64,000 nt of DNA from Cellvibrio sp. pealriver (GTDB lineage: Bacteria > Pseudomonadota > Gammaproteobacteria > Pseudomonadales > Cellvibrionaceae). The DNA is taken from NCBI RefSeq assembly GCF_001183545.1, contig NZ_KQ236688.1:2509149-2573148 (forward strand), in the 5' to 3' direction. This document shows positions 36,101 through 45,869 of this stretch, piece after piece. The notes under the pieces were generated by a model, which saw nothing but the letters and a program-made list of their open reading frames with translations, had not been told where the DNA came from and did not search any database. A program made the position numbers and the translations under genes. The first letter of the stretch is position 1; every line of letters begins with the position of its first letter.

Positions 36101-36934
36101 ATGAAAAACGAAGACAAAACCACACCCCTTGAAAAGTTAGGTTATGGATTGAAATATACACTCGCAATTATTGTTGCAATTCTAGCCATATGTGCTCTTT
36201 GCTTTATATTTATAAGTATCACTACGTACTTCGCACCTCCATTACAACCCATGTTCGATCAAGAACGGTTAGGGCAGCTTGGAGACTTTTTAGGCGGAAC
36301 TCTTAATCCAATTTTTGGATTTGCAACTGTATGCCTACTGCTGTGGTCGGTATTTATTCAAAGAAAGGAACTATCGTTAACGAGAGATGAACTCAAAAAA
36401 TCAGCTGGCGCACTAGAAAACCAATTTAAATTAGCCACCGAAGAATATAACAGGAAGCAACTTGACGACCTACTCAAGAGGAAAAAAGAAGAGGATGTTA
36501 GATTACGAAATTTAAAATTCAAACCCTTTGGCATCAGCATAAAAATAAATGAAAACGATACCATTCACTACACCTTCTCCGACATTGGCTCACTCATCAA
36601 TTCGCAATCAGTTGGAAAAACGACTTTTGAAAAATTTACTCCTCTCATCATAGAAAACATGATGAAAGAAACAACGAAAAGCCATGAACTTATTGATAGG
36701 CGGAACATATTCTTGAGTTTTAAAGAAAACACAATGAATCTAATTGCGATAGAAATTGAGCTATTGAGAATCACAAACATACAACCAATAAAAGATCAAT
36801 TGAGACATGATGCAATTCAAAAAGCAAGAGACCTGCAAAAAATCCATCTCTTAGATCACAATGACCTTCGAGAAATTAGCCTTACAGTAGGAAAGGTGCA
36901 CTCAGAAAAAAAACATATAATTTCTTCATGCTGA
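36101..36934 (+). CDS. AT-rich membrane/coiled-coil protein resembling putative AbiC-type phage defence proteins
   Basis: The start is the ATG at 36101 with GGA upstream, giving 277 aa. An in-frame start at 36044 would add residues read from the spacer. Membrane helices lie at about 19-44 and 66-88. They are followed by a charged helical stretch (QRKELSLTRDELKKSAGALENQ, about 90-125) typical of coiled coils, and a C-terminal part without known motifs. The GTLNP.FGFATVCLLLWSVFIQ...EL pattern resembles the putative phage abortive-infection (putAbiC) family. The gene is much richer in A+T than its neighbours and interrupts the mpl-ubiX neighbourhood, suggesting horizontal gain. Phage defence is a hypothesis. 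Confidence 0.6.
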   Translation: MKNEDKTTPLEKLGYGLKYTLAIIVAILAICALCFIFISITTYFAPPLQPMFDQERLGQLGDFLGGTLNPIFGFATVCLLLWSVFIQRKELSLTRDELKKSAGALENQFKLATEEYNRKQLDDLLKRKKEEDVRLRNLKFKPFGISIKINENDTIHYTFSDIGSLINSQSVGKTTFEKFTPLIIENMMKETTKSHELIDRRNIFLSFKENTMNLIAIEIELLRITNIQPIKDQLRHDAIQKARDLQKIHLLDHNDLREISLTVGKVHSEKKHIISSC

Positions 36935-37238
36935 TATTGGTTTTTCTTATTCTGCATACCTTCATCATCTACGGTTATGTTATTGGAACAAGCATTGATG
37001 GGGTTTAAAGATAAATATCCCATCAAATAGGGCGCAGCAAGCAGCGCCCCTACGGGTGCAATGTTATTTGTAGGGGCTCCACTTGCTGCCCCTTGTCATT
37101 AAAACCACCCACTCCCTTCAATTCCCCCTCCTCCCCCTATATCATTACCACTTCTGCAAAAGATCGGTCATTACCAGCAACAGTGCCAAAGAGCCTGATT
37201 TAAAACCCGTTGTTTATTTTTAACAGAGAGCTTTTGCC
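36935..37238. other. Intergenic region carrying a palindromic repeat
   Basis: This 304-bp gap follows the AT-rich gene. It holds the palindromic repeat at 37030-37092 and otherwise only AT-rich spacer and the AGAGAG site of the isomerase gene. Confidence 0.45.
37030..37092. repeat. Long imperfect palindromic repeat
   Basis: The left arm at 37030-37053 begins GGGCGCAGCAAG and ends CGCCCCTAC. The reverse complement of 37070-37092 matches it with a single gap and two mismatches. It is centred on a short spacer (ACGGGTGCAATGTTATTT region). This structure marks the right side of the AT-rich insert and may be a mobile extragenic palindrome. Confidence 0.7.
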
Positions 37239-37877
37239 ATGAAAATTGCATTAATGAACGAATTCAGCCAAGCCACTAAAAACGCGATTGTGTTGCAACA
37301 GTTGAATGAGGTTGCGGCCGTACAAAACCACAGTGTATTTAACGTGGGCATGTGCGATGACAATGACCATTACCTGACTTACATTCATTTGGGCGTGATG
37401 GCCAGCTTGCTGCTTAATTCCAAAGCCGTTGATTTTGTGGTGAGTGGTTGCGGTACTGGCCAAGGGGCGATGATGTCGCTCAATGCTCACCCGGGTGTAT
37501 TCTGCGGTTACTGTATAGAACCTACCGATGCCTATTTGTTTGCGCAGGTGAATAACGGCAATGCTTTAGCACTGCCCTTTGCCAAGGGTTTTGGTTGGGG
37601 TGCTGAACTGAATATCCGCACTATTTTTGAAAAAGCATTTACCGGTGTGCGCGGACAAGGTTATCCGGCGGAGCGCCGTGAATCGCAAGTGCGCAATGCG
37701 GGAATTCTTACCAATATTAAAATCGCCACTGCAAAAAACTACTTGGATGGGCTGCGCGCCATTGATCCGGAAATTGTGAAAACAGCAGTCACTGGCGAGC
37801 GTTTTCAAGCGTGCTTTTTTGAAAACTGTCAGGACGACAGCATCCGTGCATTTGTGAACGACGTATTAGGAAAATAA
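37239..37877 (+). CDS. RpiB/LacA/LacB-family sugar-phosphate isomerase
   Basis: The 212-aa protein matches the RpiB family, which interconverts aldose and ketose phosphates such as ribose 5-phosphate and ribulose 5-phosphate. The VSGCGTGQGAMMSLNAHPGVFCGYC stretch (about 68-92) holds the phosphate loop and the likely catalytic cysteine. Compared with standard RpiB of about 150 aa, the C-terminus is extended by some 60 residues. Substrate is not certain. The gene begins after an AGAGAG site and precedes ubiX. Confidence 0.85.
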   Translation: MKIALMNEFSQATKNAIVLQQLNEVAAVQNHSVFNVGMCDDNDHYLTYIHLGVMASLLLNSKAVDFVVSGCGTGQGAMMSLNAHPGVFCGYCIEPTDAYLFAQVNNGNALALPFAKGFGWGAELNIRTIFEKAFTGVRGQGYPAERRESQVRNAGILTNIKIATAKNYLDGLRAIDPEIVKTAVTGERFQACFFENCQDDSIRAFVNDVLGK

Positions 37878-37885
37878 ATTCCTCT

Positions 37886-37925
37886 GCAAACCTCCCCCTT
37901 TGTAAAAGGGGGAGCAAGGGGGATT
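37886..37925. repeat. CCCCCTTT-type palindromic repeat, copy 1
   Basis: CTCCCCCTTT at 37892-37901 and AAAGGGGGAG at 37905-37914 are exact complements, followed by CAAGGGGGATT. The reverse complement of this element closely matches 39488-39515. The two copies flank ubiX and the HMG-CoA lyase gene. Confidence 0.7.
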
Positions 37926-37969
37926 CTCTTTTTCTGTAAACATATCCACCACAATCTGAGGCGCATGAC

Positions 37970-38587
37970 ATGACTCAATTAAAACCACGCTCAGTGACTC
38001 TCGCAATTACCGGCGCATCCGGTGCGCAATATGGATTGCGTTTACTGCAGTGTTTGCTCGCAGCAGATTGCAAAGTCTTTTTGATGATTTCCAGCGCCGC
38101 TGAAGTGGTGATACGCACCGAAACCGATTTGGATTTGCCACGCGATTTGGAAGACCAGCAGGCAATGCTGTGCGATATGTTTGATGCCGATGAAGAACAA
38201 TTGCAATTGCTCGCCAAAGACGATTGGTTTGCTGCAGTGGCATCGGGTTCAAGCTCGCCCAGTTCAATGGTGATTTGCCCTGCAAGTGGCGGCACCCTAT
38301 CGGCCATTGCCCACGGTGCCAGCAATAATTTAATCGAACGCGCGGCAGATGTCGCACTGAAAGAGCGGCGTAAATTAATTGTAGTGCCGCGTGAGACTCC
38401 CTACTCTGAAATTCATTTGGAAAACATGCTTAAGCTAACGCAAATGGGTGTAGTGGTATTACCGGCGAGCCCCGGCTTTTATATGCAACCGCAATCCGTT
38501 GAAGAGCTGGTGGATTTTATTGTCGCGCGCATTTTGGATCAGCTCGGCGTACCGCAAGATTTAATGCCGCGCTGGGGCGAAGACTAA
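37970..38587 (+). CDS. ubiX: Flavin prenyltransferase UbiX
   Basis: The 205-aa enzyme makes prenylated FMN, the cofactor of UbiD decarboxylase in ubiquinone synthesis. The flavin site is visible as [10 protein letters not shown] near residue 14 and [14 protein letters not shown] near 140; PASPGFY near 165 completes the family pattern. It follows the RpiB-like gene at 92 bp, in a gap that contains a palindromic repeat, and is four bases from the HMG-CoA lyase gene. Confidence 0.95.
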   Translation: MTQLKPRSVTLAITGASGAQYGLRLLQCLLAADCKVFLMISSAAEVVIRTETDLDLPRDLEDQQAMLCDMFDADEEQLQLLAKDDWFAAVASGSSSPSSMVICPASGGTLSAIAHGASNNLIERAADVALKERRKLIVVPRETPYSEIHLENMLKLTQMGVVVLPASPGFYMQPQSVEELVDFIVARILDQLGVPQDLMPRWGED

Positions 38588-38591
38588 TATC

Positions 38592-39497
38592 ATGATTAAT
38601 TTACCCAAAAAAGTCCGCATTGTTGAAGTTGGCCCGCGCGATGGTTTACAAAATGAAAAGCAAGCGATTCCCACTGCAGCCAAAATCCAACTGATAGAAA
38701 ATCTTGTCGATGCAGGATTGAATTACATCGAGGCCGGTAGTTTTGTAAACCCGAAATGGGTACCGCAAATGGCTGATAGCGGCGAGGTGTTTTCGGGTAT
38801 CGCGCGCAAACCGTATGTAACTTACGCAGCACTCACGCCGAATTTACAAGGTTATGAACGCGCTGTTGCGGTAGGCGCGAATGAAGTAGCCATTTTTGCA
38901 GCGGCATCAGAAGCCTTTAGCCAAAAAAATATTAACTGCTCTATTGCAGAAAGCATTGCGCGTTTTGAAGCGCTGATTAACACAGCAAAAGCACAACACA
39001 TTCCTGTGCGCGGTTATATTTCCTGCGTACTTGGCTGCCCCTATTCAGGCGAAGTTGATGCAAATCAGGTTGCCAGCATCGCAAACGAATTGCTCGCGCT
39101 GGGCTGCTATGAAATTTCACTCGGCGATACTATTGGCGTTGGTACAGCGGGGCAGACTAAAAAACTCATTGAAGCCGTTGCGCGCAACATTCCCATCCAA
39201 AAAATTGCAGCACATATGCACGACACTTACGGCCAGGCACTCGTCAATATTTATGCGGCATTGGAAATGGGCGTAAGCGTGATCGATTCCTCTGTTGCAG
39301 GCTTAGGTGGTTGCCCCTATGCAGCAGGTGCAACCGGCAATGTCGCCACAGAGGATTTGGTTTATTTATTAAACGGTCTCGGCATTGAACACGGAGTTGA
39401 TTTGGATAAATTAATTTATGCTGGCAACACTATTAGCGCAGTATTAAATAAACCGACTAATTCAAAAGTTGCGAAAGCAAAAAGCAAATCCCCCTAG
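38592..39497 (+). CDS. Hydroxymethylglutaryl-CoA lyase
   Basis: The 301-aa enzyme splits HMG-CoA to acetyl-CoA and acetoacetate at the end of leucine degradation. [13 protein letters not shown] (11-23), the HMHDTYGQA metal site and the [14 protein letters not shown] active-site loop with its cysteine are intact. It begins four bases after ubiX and is likely cotranscribed. The last codons and the stop lie inside the palindromic repeat at 39488-39560, so the C-terminal residues were probably contributed by the repeat. Confidence 0.93.
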   Translation: MINLPKKVRIVEVGPRDGLQNEKQAIPTAAKIQLIENLVDAGLNYIEAGSFVNPKWVPQMADSGEVFSGIARKPYVTYAALTPNLQGYERAVAVGANEVAIFAAASEAFSQKNINCSIAESIARFEALINTAKAQHIPVRGYISCVLGCPYSGEVDANQVASIANELLALGCYEISLGDTIGVGTAGQTKKLIEAVARNIPIQKIAAHMHDTYGQALVNIYAALEMGVSVIDSSVAGLGGCPYAAGATGNVATEDLVYLLNGLGIEHGVDLDKLIYAGNTISAVLNKPTNSKVAKAKSKSP

Positions 39498-39560
39498 CCC
39501 CCTTTTTCAAAGGAGGAATTGTTACTCCCTCCTTTTTGGAAAGAGAGGGTCGGGGAGGGA
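39488..39560. repeat. CCCCCTTT-type palindromic repeat, copy 2
   Basis: It begins AATCCCCCTAGCCCCC inside the end of the lyase gene. AAAGGAGG near 39509-39516 pairs with CCTCCTTT near 39528-39535, and a G-rich tail (GAGGGTCGGGGAGGGATT) closes the element. It is related in inverted orientation to the copy at 37886-37925. Confidence 0.6.
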
Positions 39561-39579
39561 TTAAAATATCGAGGTAAAC

Positions 39580-39870
39580 ATGACAAACGAAATTGAACAC
39601 GAAATCAACTTACAAACCGCCCAAATCCCATGGCATGAACTGCAACGCTTTTTCGCCGGCGGCAATGCTATCGCCGTTGATGCCAACTTGGATTTAACTC
39701 ACGTCGCGGCACAAATCGTCGCCGATAATACGGCACAAATTAAAGAATGGATGGAGGCAGGTTTGGTTGACGCGGTAAAGGATTCACAGGCACAACAATG
39801 GTACGAGCAAGGTGCCCTGGTATGGGCAGTGGTGATAAAACCTTGGGTGCTGGTGCAACCTGTTCGCTGA
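39580..39870 (+). CDS. DUF2288 family protein
   Basis: The 96-aa protein matches the small DUF2288 family: an acidic N-terminus, IPWHELQRFFAGG, and a conserved VWAVVIKPWVLVQ end. It has no signal peptide or membrane helix. These proteins are widespread in gammaproteobacteria with no known role. It is separated from the lyase gene by a repeat, so cotranscription is uncertain. Confidence 0.85.
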   Translation: MTNEIEHEINLQTAQIPWHELQRFFAGGNAIAVDANLDLTHVAAQIVADNTAQIKEWMEAGLVDAVKDSQAQQWYEQGALVWAVVIKPWVLVQPVR

Positions 39871-39979
39871 ATAAACAATGCATATTCAAACCACTTAAAA
39901 TGTGCTACGTAAAAGCAGCTATAGTGAATTCATAGACTAATAATAAACGCGACCAGACAACAAAGAGGACACGGAAAAA

Positions 39980-42175
39980 TTGAAAAAGGGCCCAACACAA
40001 GCTGAGTTAGAAAATCTCATACAGCTCATTAACAATGGACGCAATATTGACGCCGAAACAAAAGCACACGAGCTCAGCAAGCTACACCCCAAAGCAAACA
40101 TAGTCTGGAAAATATTAGGGGTTGCCCGCGCAAGGCAAGGCCGAACTACCGATGCAATCCCTGCTATGCAGAAAGCTACCCAACTGGAACCAAAAGATGC
40201 AGAGGCGCAACGAAACCTTGCCCACCTCTTTCAATCAACTGGCAACCTTAGCCAAGCCGAAATACACTTCAGCAAAGCAATTACACTAAACCCGCAGGAT
40301 TTTGATTCCAGCATCTCGCTTGCAAAAATATTACACTCGCAACAAAAATACAGCGATTCTGAAAAAGTATGCAAAAAATTCATCACATATAAATACGACA
40401 GCCCGGAAGTTCATTTTCAATTAGGGCTTGCATTACTCATGCAAAAAAAACCTCACGACGCTGAAAGCAGCTTCAGAACTACAATACTGCTCGCTCCATC
40501 AATGGCCGAAGCACATAACCATCTTGGAATTTCATTAAATCATCAAAAAAAATATGCGGAAGCAGAAAATAGCTATCGCCAAGCAATTCATTTAGATCAA
40601 CACCTTACCAGCGCTTATTGCAATCTGGCCTTTAACAGCGCCGCTCAAGACCGTTTTATCGAAGCCGAAGAGGCTTACCGCAAAGCAATAGAAATCAACC
40701 CGGGCGATGTTGTAGCAATGAATAATCTGGGAATTATTTTGCAAAAGCAGGAAAAACCGGAAGATGCCAAAATAGTAATAGAGAAAGCGCTTAGCCTAAA
40801 TCCACAATGGCCTCATGCACACAATACTCTAGGCAACATCTACAAAGATCTTGGCGACATTGAAAGTGCACTGGAGCACTACAAAAAAGCCATTACTATT
40901 TCACCAACCGTTTCGCTGGCACATTACAGCAACTATTTACTTTTCACTGGCTATCACGCCAAACTTTCACCCGAAGAATTTTTGCAAGAATCTATCCAAT
41001 ACGGAAAATTAGCATCTGCCCAAGCCAAACTAAAATACACCTCATGGTTGTGCAAAAACCCAAATAAAAATGCAGGATCAAAGATTCGAATAGGTTTTGT
41101 ATCGGGTGATTTCCGCAGACATGCAGTCGCATCGTTTTTAGAAAACATGCTTCGTCATTTCGACAAAGATAAATTTGAATTAATTGCTTACCCGTCCCAC
41201 CATAAAGAAGATGATATTACTGAATTGCTAAAGCCTCATTTCATCAAATGGCAGCCAATCCATGCAAAAAGTGACCTGGATGCAGCCAAACTGATTCACC
41301 AGGATGCACCGCATATTTTATTCGACCTATCCGGGCACAGTGCACACAATCGCCTGCCCATGTTTGCTTATAAGCCCGCTCCTATTCAAGTGACTTGGGC
41401 TGGATACCCTGCTACAACAGGCTTGCCGGAAATGGACTATATACTCGGTGACAAAATTGTAATTCCTGGCGGATCCGAGCATCAATTCACTGAAAAAGTA
41501 TGTCGTTTCCCGGAGATTGGCGGCTGCTTTTCTCCACTGATCGAAGATATTCCTACTGTAACACCACCCGTATTAGCGAATGGTTACATTACTTTCGGCT
41601 GTTTTAATAATTTAATAAAAATGAATGATAATGTTGTCGCCACCTGGGCGAAAATATTGTTCTCAGTACCAAATTCAAAACTTCACCTTCAATCACAGCA
41701 ATTAAGCGAAGAGTCCGTCATACAATCTACTTATCGCCGCTTTGCTATCCACGGGATTATTCCACAGCAACTCATTTTAGAAGGCAAAACATCGCGCCAG
41801 GATTATTTTAGGTCCTACAACAAAATAGACATAGCACTGGACCCATTCCCCCGAACTGGCGGCACCACGTCTGCTGATACTTTATGGATGGGAGTCCCTG
41901 TTCTCACACTAAAAGGATATGATTATTGGTCGAGATTGGGCGAATCAATTACACACTGCGTCGAACAATCCGAATGGATTGCAGATAGCACTGATGACTA
42001 TATTAATAAAGCCATTTTTTTTGCTGGCAATCTGGATTACCTTACCAAAAATCGTGAAATATTAAGGGATAAAGTAATCGCATCACCATTATTTGATGCA
42101 CCCAGATTCGCACGAAACTTTGAAAAAACCATGCTGCATATCGTTGATAACCACTATTGCAACATCAATGTATAG
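39980..42175 (+). CDS. TPR protein with O-GlcNAc transferase-like (GT41) domain
   Basis: The start is probably TTG at 39980, which follows an AGAGG site by about ten bases; no good ATG lies nearby. The 731-aa product has tandem tetratricopeptide repeats over about 1-350 and a GT41 (SPINDLY/OGT) catalytic region from about 365. Visible elements are GFVSGDFRRHAVASF, DLSGHSAHNRL, WAGYPATTGLPEMDY, FGCFNNLIKMN with the key lysine, and GGTTSADTLWMGVP. It likely transfers a sugar from a nucleotide sugar to protein Ser/Thr. No flagellin or adhesin target is encoded here. Codon use is AT-rich compared with flanking genes. Confidence 0.85.
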   Translation: MKKGPTQAELENLIQLINNGRNIDAETKAHELSKLHPKANIVWKILGVARARQGRTTDAIPAMQKATQLEPKDAEAQRNLAHLFQSTGNLSQAEIHFSKAITLNPQDFDSSISLAKILHSQQKYSDSEKVCKKFITYKYDSPEVHFQLGLALLMQKKPHDAESSFRTTILLAPSMAEAHNHLGISLNHQKKYAEAENSYRQAIHLDQHLTSAYCNLAFNSAAQDRFIEAEEAYRKAIEINPGDVVAMNNLGIILQKQEKPEDAKIVIEKALSLNPQWPHAHNTLGNIYKDLGDIESALEHYKKAITISPTVSLAHYSNYLLFTGYHAKLSPEEFLQESIQYGKLASAQAKLKYTSWLCKNPNKNAGSKIRIGFVSGDFRRHAVASFLENMLRHFDKDKFELIAYPSHHKEDDITELLKPHFIKWQPIHAKSDLDAAKLIHQDAPHILFDLSGHSAHNRLPMFAYKPAPIQVTWAGYPATTGLPEMDYILGDKIVIPGGSEHQFTEKVCRFPEIGGCFSPLIEDIPTVTPPVLANGYITFGCFNNLIKMNDNVVATWAKILFSVPNSKLHLQSQQLSEESVIQSTYRRFAIHGIIPQQLILEGKTSRQDYFRSYNKIDIALDPFPRTGGTTSADTLWMGVPVLTLKGYDYWSRLGESITHCVEQSEWIADSTDDYINKAIFFAGNLDYLTKNREILRDKVIASPLFDAPRFARNFEKTMLHIVDNHYCNINV

Positions 42176-42286
42176 AGGCAACGCTATCCCTCATGAACAA
42201 CGTTGATTGATTTCAAGAAAGTAATAATGGATTATTTTGCTCAATAACATTAATACACCTCAGTTTTACTTACAAAGGAATCCGCT

Positions 42287-42700
42287 ATGAACCTGACTGC
42301 TTCCGGTGTCGCCCTGCGATTTTTATTTGCCTTACTGCTCGTGTTACTAAGCTATAACCCGAGTGGATATTCTTTTTTTCATTGGGTGTATAACAGTATC
42401 CATCACATTACTCCTTATATTGTTATTGCCGGGCTTATCCTACTGATTGGCTGGGGGGTTTACATCAAAGCAACACTCAACTCTCTTGGTATTGTCGGCA
42501 TTGTTGTATTGGCTGCGTTATTTGCGAGTTTGATGTGGCTATTTATTTACTGGGGCTTTTTAAGCGTTTCCGATATTTCAGCAATGGCTTGGGTGATTGA
42601 AGTTTTACTTGCAGCACTGCTTGCAGTCGGTATGTGTTGGTCGCACTTCACTCGCCGCATGAGCGGGCAAGTGGATGTAGATGAGATTGAGGAAAAGTAA
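42287..42700 (+). CDS. DUF6524 membrane protein
   Basis: The 137-aa protein has four hydrophobic helices (about 8-24, 42-62, 66-90 and 100-118) and an acidic tail, the pattern of DUF6524. Function is unknown. It has an AAAGGA site and is followed directly by an intrinsic terminator with a GAAA tetraloop. Confidence 0.8.
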   Translation: MNLTASGVALRFLFALLLVLLSYNPSGYSFFHWVYNSIHHITPYIVIAGLILLIGWGVYIKATLNSLGIVGIVVLAALFASLMWLFIYWGFLSVSDISAMAWVIEVLLAALLAVGMCWSHFTRRMSGQVDVDEIEEK

Positions 42701-42725
42701 AAAACCGGCGAAAGCCGGTTTTTTT
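42701..42725. terminator. Bidirectional intrinsic terminator
   Basis: AAAACCGGC, loop GAAA and GCCGGTTTT run from 42701 to 42722 and are followed by more T. It starts immediately after the DUF6524 stop codon and reaches the stop of the convergent smrA. The A-rich left arm makes it work on both strands. Confidence 0.9.
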
Positions 42726-43305
42726 AACGATTAAACATCTCCCAGTTTTCCTGTTTTTTCTTTTCGCTTTTACGCAACAACACATAAGTTGCGCCCACCC
42801 AACCGTGGCGTTTTTGTGCGGAGTGAAAAGCCATTACTTCATTTAATTGCGGCAACCAATGCGCGATGCAACTTTTTAATTGCGCCGGTTGTTCGCGCCC
42901 TTCGCCTTTGCCGTGGGTAATCAACGCGCAGCGTATATCGTTGGTCATGCAGTCTTTGATAAATTGAAAAACGGCATTACGCGCTTGATCGACCGTCATG
43001 TTGTGCAAATCAAGGCGCGCATCAATTTGATATTTACCCATGCGCAAACTGCGGTAGACGCCGTTTTGTACTCCATCGCGCTTGAATTCAATCACCGCGA
43101 GTGGGTCAAGCGGTTCTATGTATTCGCCCGAGAGAAAATTTTTATCTTTTTCCAGTTCTGCCGTCGCGGCTTTGCGGCGGGGTTCAATGCTGGTTTTATC
43201 CTGATGCGGGGAAGCGAGCACCACTTTTTCTTCCACTTTAATGGGTTTCACACCCTTCATTTGGGAGAGGAAAAAATCGGCATCTGACGGGTTATTGGTA
43301 GACAT
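42724..43305 (-). CDS. smrA: Smr-domain protein SmrA
   Basis: Starting at the ATG at 43305 gives 193 aa beginning MSTNNPSDADFF; a frame open to 43350 adds unlikely residues. The Smr endonuclease-type domain occupies about 105-190, with RLDLHNMTVDQAR and THGKGEG, ending with HGWVGATYVLLRKSEKKKQENWE as in E. coli SmrA. The LDLH and HGKG motifs suggest RNA cleavage, as shown for SmrB in ribosome rescue. A role of SmrA itself in that process is not established to my knowledge. Confidence 0.88.
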   Translation of the reverse strand: MSTNNPSDADFFLSQMKGVKPIKVEEKVVLASPHQDKTSIEPRRKAATAELEKDKNFLSGEYIEPLDPLAVIEFKRDGVQNGVYRSLRMGKYQIDARLDLHNMTVDQARNAVFQFIKDCMTNDIRCALITHGKGEGREQPAQLKSCIAHWLPQLNEVMAFHSAQKRHGWVGATYVLLRKSEKKKQENWEMFNR

Positions 43306-43341
43306 AAGCGGACATCTGAACGGCGATAAAGGGTTGAAATT

Positions 43342-43383
43342 GTAAAACAAAAAGCCGCCCTTGTGAGGCGGCCTTTGTTTTAC
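43342..43383 (-). terminator. Intrinsic terminator of acs
   Basis: GTAAAACAAA at 43342-43351 and TTTGTTTTAC at 43374-43383 form the outer stem; GCCGCC and GGCGGC the inner one. On the minus strand the hairpin ends in TTTTTGTTTTAC. It lies 42 bp beyond the acs stop codon. Confidence 0.8.
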
Positions 43384-43424
43384 GCATCCCGGATCAATCG
43401 GGATGAATTCTATTGCACTGACGA

Positions 43425-45362
43425 TTACTTATTGGCGCGATTGGCAATAAGCTCATTCACTACCGCTGGATCTGCGAGCGTTGAAGTATCACCCAGTGAA
43501 TCCAGTTCATTGGCAGCGATTTTGCGCAGGATGCGGCGCATGATTTTGCCGGAACGGGTTTTTGGCAGGCCGGGTGCCCATTGGATAACATCCGGACGGG
43601 CAATGGCACCGATCTCTTTCACCACCAACGCCAGCAATTCTTTTTTCAATTCATCGCTCGGTTGCTCTCCTGCCATCAGGGTGACATAGGCGTAGATACC
43701 TTGGCCTTTGATATCGTGCGGGTAACCGACTACCGCAGCTTCTGCCACTTTGTCATGCAGCACCAGCGCACTTTCCACTTCCGCAGTGCCCATGCGATGG
43801 CCAGACACGTTGATTACATCGTCTACGCGGCCGGTAATCCAGTAGTAGCCATCAGCATCGCGACGCGCGCCGTCGCCAGTGAAGTAGTAGCCGGGATAGG
43901 TGCTGTAGTAGGTGTCGATGCAGCGTTGATGATCGCCAAATACCGTGCGAATCTGGCTTGGCCATGCGGCCTTAATGCAGAGATTGCCCTCGCCCGCGCC
44001 GACCACTTCTTTGCCTTCGGCATCCAGCAATACTGGCTGTACGCCAAAGAAGGGAACCGTGGCTGAGCCGGGTTTGAGGTCAATCGCGCCCGGTAATGGC
44101 GTGAGCATGTGTGCGCCGGTCTCGGTTTGCCACCAGGTATCCATAATCGGGCAACGGCTGTCGCCCACTACGCGGTAGTACCATTCCCACGCCTCGGGGT
44201 TGATGGGTTCGCCCACGCTGCCGAGGATTTTCAGGCTGGCGCGCGAGGTCTTGGTGACAAACTCATTACCTGCGCCCATCAGTGCACGAATCGCGGTGGG
44301 CGCGGTGTAGAAGCTGTTTACACCGTGTTTGTCGATCACTTGCCAGCAGCGTGAAGCATCGGGATAAGTGGGCACACCTTCAAACATCAGCGTGGTCGCG
44401 CCATTGGTGAGCGGGCCGTAAACGATGTAACTGTGGCCGGTCACCCAACCGACATCGGCGGTACACCAGTAAACATCGCCTTCCTGATAATCGAACACGT
44501 ATTTATGAGTCATAGCCGCTTGCAGCAGGTAGCCACCAGTGGTGTGCAATACGCCTTTGGGTTTACCAGTAGAACCTGAGGTGTAGAGGATAAACAGCGG
44601 ATCTTCCGCATCCATCACTTCCGGTTCGGATTCATTTGATTGACGCTCAACCAGATCTTCGTACCAGAAATCGCGTTTTTCATCCCAGGCGATATCGCCA
44701 CCCGTGCGCTTCACCACGATGCATGTATGCACGCCAGGGCATTGTGCCAAGGCGACATCGGTATTCTTTTTCAAAGGAACACGCTTGCCACCGCGTAGAC
44801 CTTCGTCCGCCGTAATCACAACCTGACAGTTGGCATCCTGAATGCGGTCTTTCAATGCTTCAGGCGAGAATCCACCGAATACGATGGAGTGGATGGCACC
44901 AATACGGGTACAGGCGAGCATGGCGTAAGCCGCTTCGGGGATCATAGGCATATAAATACAGACGCGATCACCCTTTTTCACACCGCGCTCACGCAGTGCA
45001 TTGGCGAGGCGACAGACCTGATCATGCAACTCTTGATAGGTAATAAATTGGTCTTCGGAAGGGTCATCCCCCTCCCAGATAATCGCCGTCTGCTTGGCAC
45101 GCGCCGGTAAATGACGGTCGATACAATTCACGCTGACATTCAGCTTGCCATCAACAAACCAGGCCACTTCACCTTTTTTGAGATCGCTTTTGGTGACTTG
45201 CGACCAAGGCTGCTGCCAGGTCAGGAAGGTTTTTGCCTGCTCCGCCCAGAAAGTATCGGGGGCATTGATTGATTGGTCGTACATTTCCTTATAGCGCGCC
45301 AGATTGATTGCCGCCTTGGATTTAAAACTTTCAGGAACCGGATACAAGTGAACGTCTGACAT
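43425..45362 (-). CDS. acs: Acetyl-CoA synthetase
   Basis: The 645-aa enzyme activates acetate to acetyl-CoA through acetyl-AMP in the cytoplasm. Motifs are [13 protein letters not shown] (about 265), [38 protein letters not shown] in part, and [10 protein letters not shown] near the C-terminus with the lysine that Pat/CobB-type systems acetylate. Length matches E. coli Acs. An AAAGAGAG site precedes the ATG. It is the largest gene of the minus-strand block and has its own terminator. Confidence 0.96.
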   Translation of the reverse strand: MSDVHLYPVPESFKSKAAINLARYKEMYDQSINAPDTFWAEQAKTFLTWQQPWSQVTKSDLKKGEVAWFVDGKLNVSVNCIDRHLPARAKQTAIIWEGDDPSEDQFITYQELHDQVCRLANALRERGVKKGDRVCIYMPMIPEAAYAMLACTRIGAIHSIVFGGFSPEALKDRIQDANCQVVITADEGLRGGKRVPLKKNTDVALAQCPGVHTCIVVKRTGGDIAWDEKRDFWYEDLVERQSNESEPEVMDAEDPLFILYTSGSTGKPKGVLHTTGGYLLQAAMTHKYVFDYQEGDVYWCTADVGWVTGHSYIVYGPLTNGATTLMFEGVPTYPDASRCWQVIDKHGVNSFYTAPTAIRALMGAGNEFVTKTSRASLKILGSVGEPINPEAWEWYYRVVGDSRCPIMDTWWQTETGAHMLTPLPGAIDLKPGSATVPFFGVQPVLLDAEGKEVVGAGEGNLCIKAAWPSQIRTVFGDHQRCIDTYYSTYPGYYFTGDGARRDADGYYWITGRVDDVINVSGHRMGTAEVESALVLHDKVAEAAVVGYPHDIKGQGIYAYVTLMAGEQPSDELKKELLALVVKEIGAIARPDVIQWAPGLPKTRSGKIMRRILRKIAANELDSLGDTSTLADPAVVNELIANRANK

Positions 45363-45570
45363 GCTTATCTCTCTTTGCCTTTATCTTGTTATTACATCAG
45401 GAGGGCAGTAACGGATGAAAACCGGGACAGCTTAAATCCGCACTTTCGATAGAGGCCAAGCTTAGCAGGATTGAGGTTCAAATCTCAATGACAACGTTGT
45501 CCAATACAGTGCAAAAAATGAAATTTCCGCACCGGGATGAGGCGTGAAAAATCCCCCACCCACTCGCTCA

Positions 45571-45792
45571 TCATGGCTTTCTGATGCCCGGGCCTTCGCG
45601 ATCTAACCGCTCCAACTCTTTTGCGTAAGCTTCCATATCTTCCCAATCAAACGCCGTACCGGCGTTGATATGATCCGGTTTCAGCGCACGCTGCTTGGCA
45701 TTCTCTTGCAGCGTATGCTCTTTTTCCGGCTCGTCATCAGCCTGTTGCAACCCCTCAAAACGCTTGAGGATATCGTCTGCTTTTGTGGACAT
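45571..45792 (-). CDS. Small charged hypothetical protein
   Basis: The 73-aa product is highly charged and helical (KADDILKRFEGLQQ, then EDMEAYAKELERLDREGP) with no membrane segment. An AGAGG site precedes the ATG by the expected distance. It is downstream of panD and separated from it by a terminator, so it likely has its own promoter. I do not recognise the family. Confidence 0.65.
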   Translation of the reverse strand: MSTKADDILKRFEGLQQADDEPEKEHTLQENAKQRALKPDHINAGTAFDWEDMEAYAKELERLDREGPGIRKP

Positions 45793-45820
45793 AAACGCCT
45801 CTTTGTAAAATCCAGCACCA

Positions 45821-45846
45821 AAAAAAAGGCCGCTGGGCGACCTTTT
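45821..45846 (-). terminator. Intrinsic terminator of panD
   Basis: On the minus strand AAAAGGTCGC pairs with GCGGCCTTTT (one G-T pair) around a CCA loop, followed by eight T. It lies 24 bp after the panD stop codon and ends the panC-panD unit. Confidence 0.85.
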
Positions 45847-45869
45847 CTTTATACGTAAGCAATCGCCAA

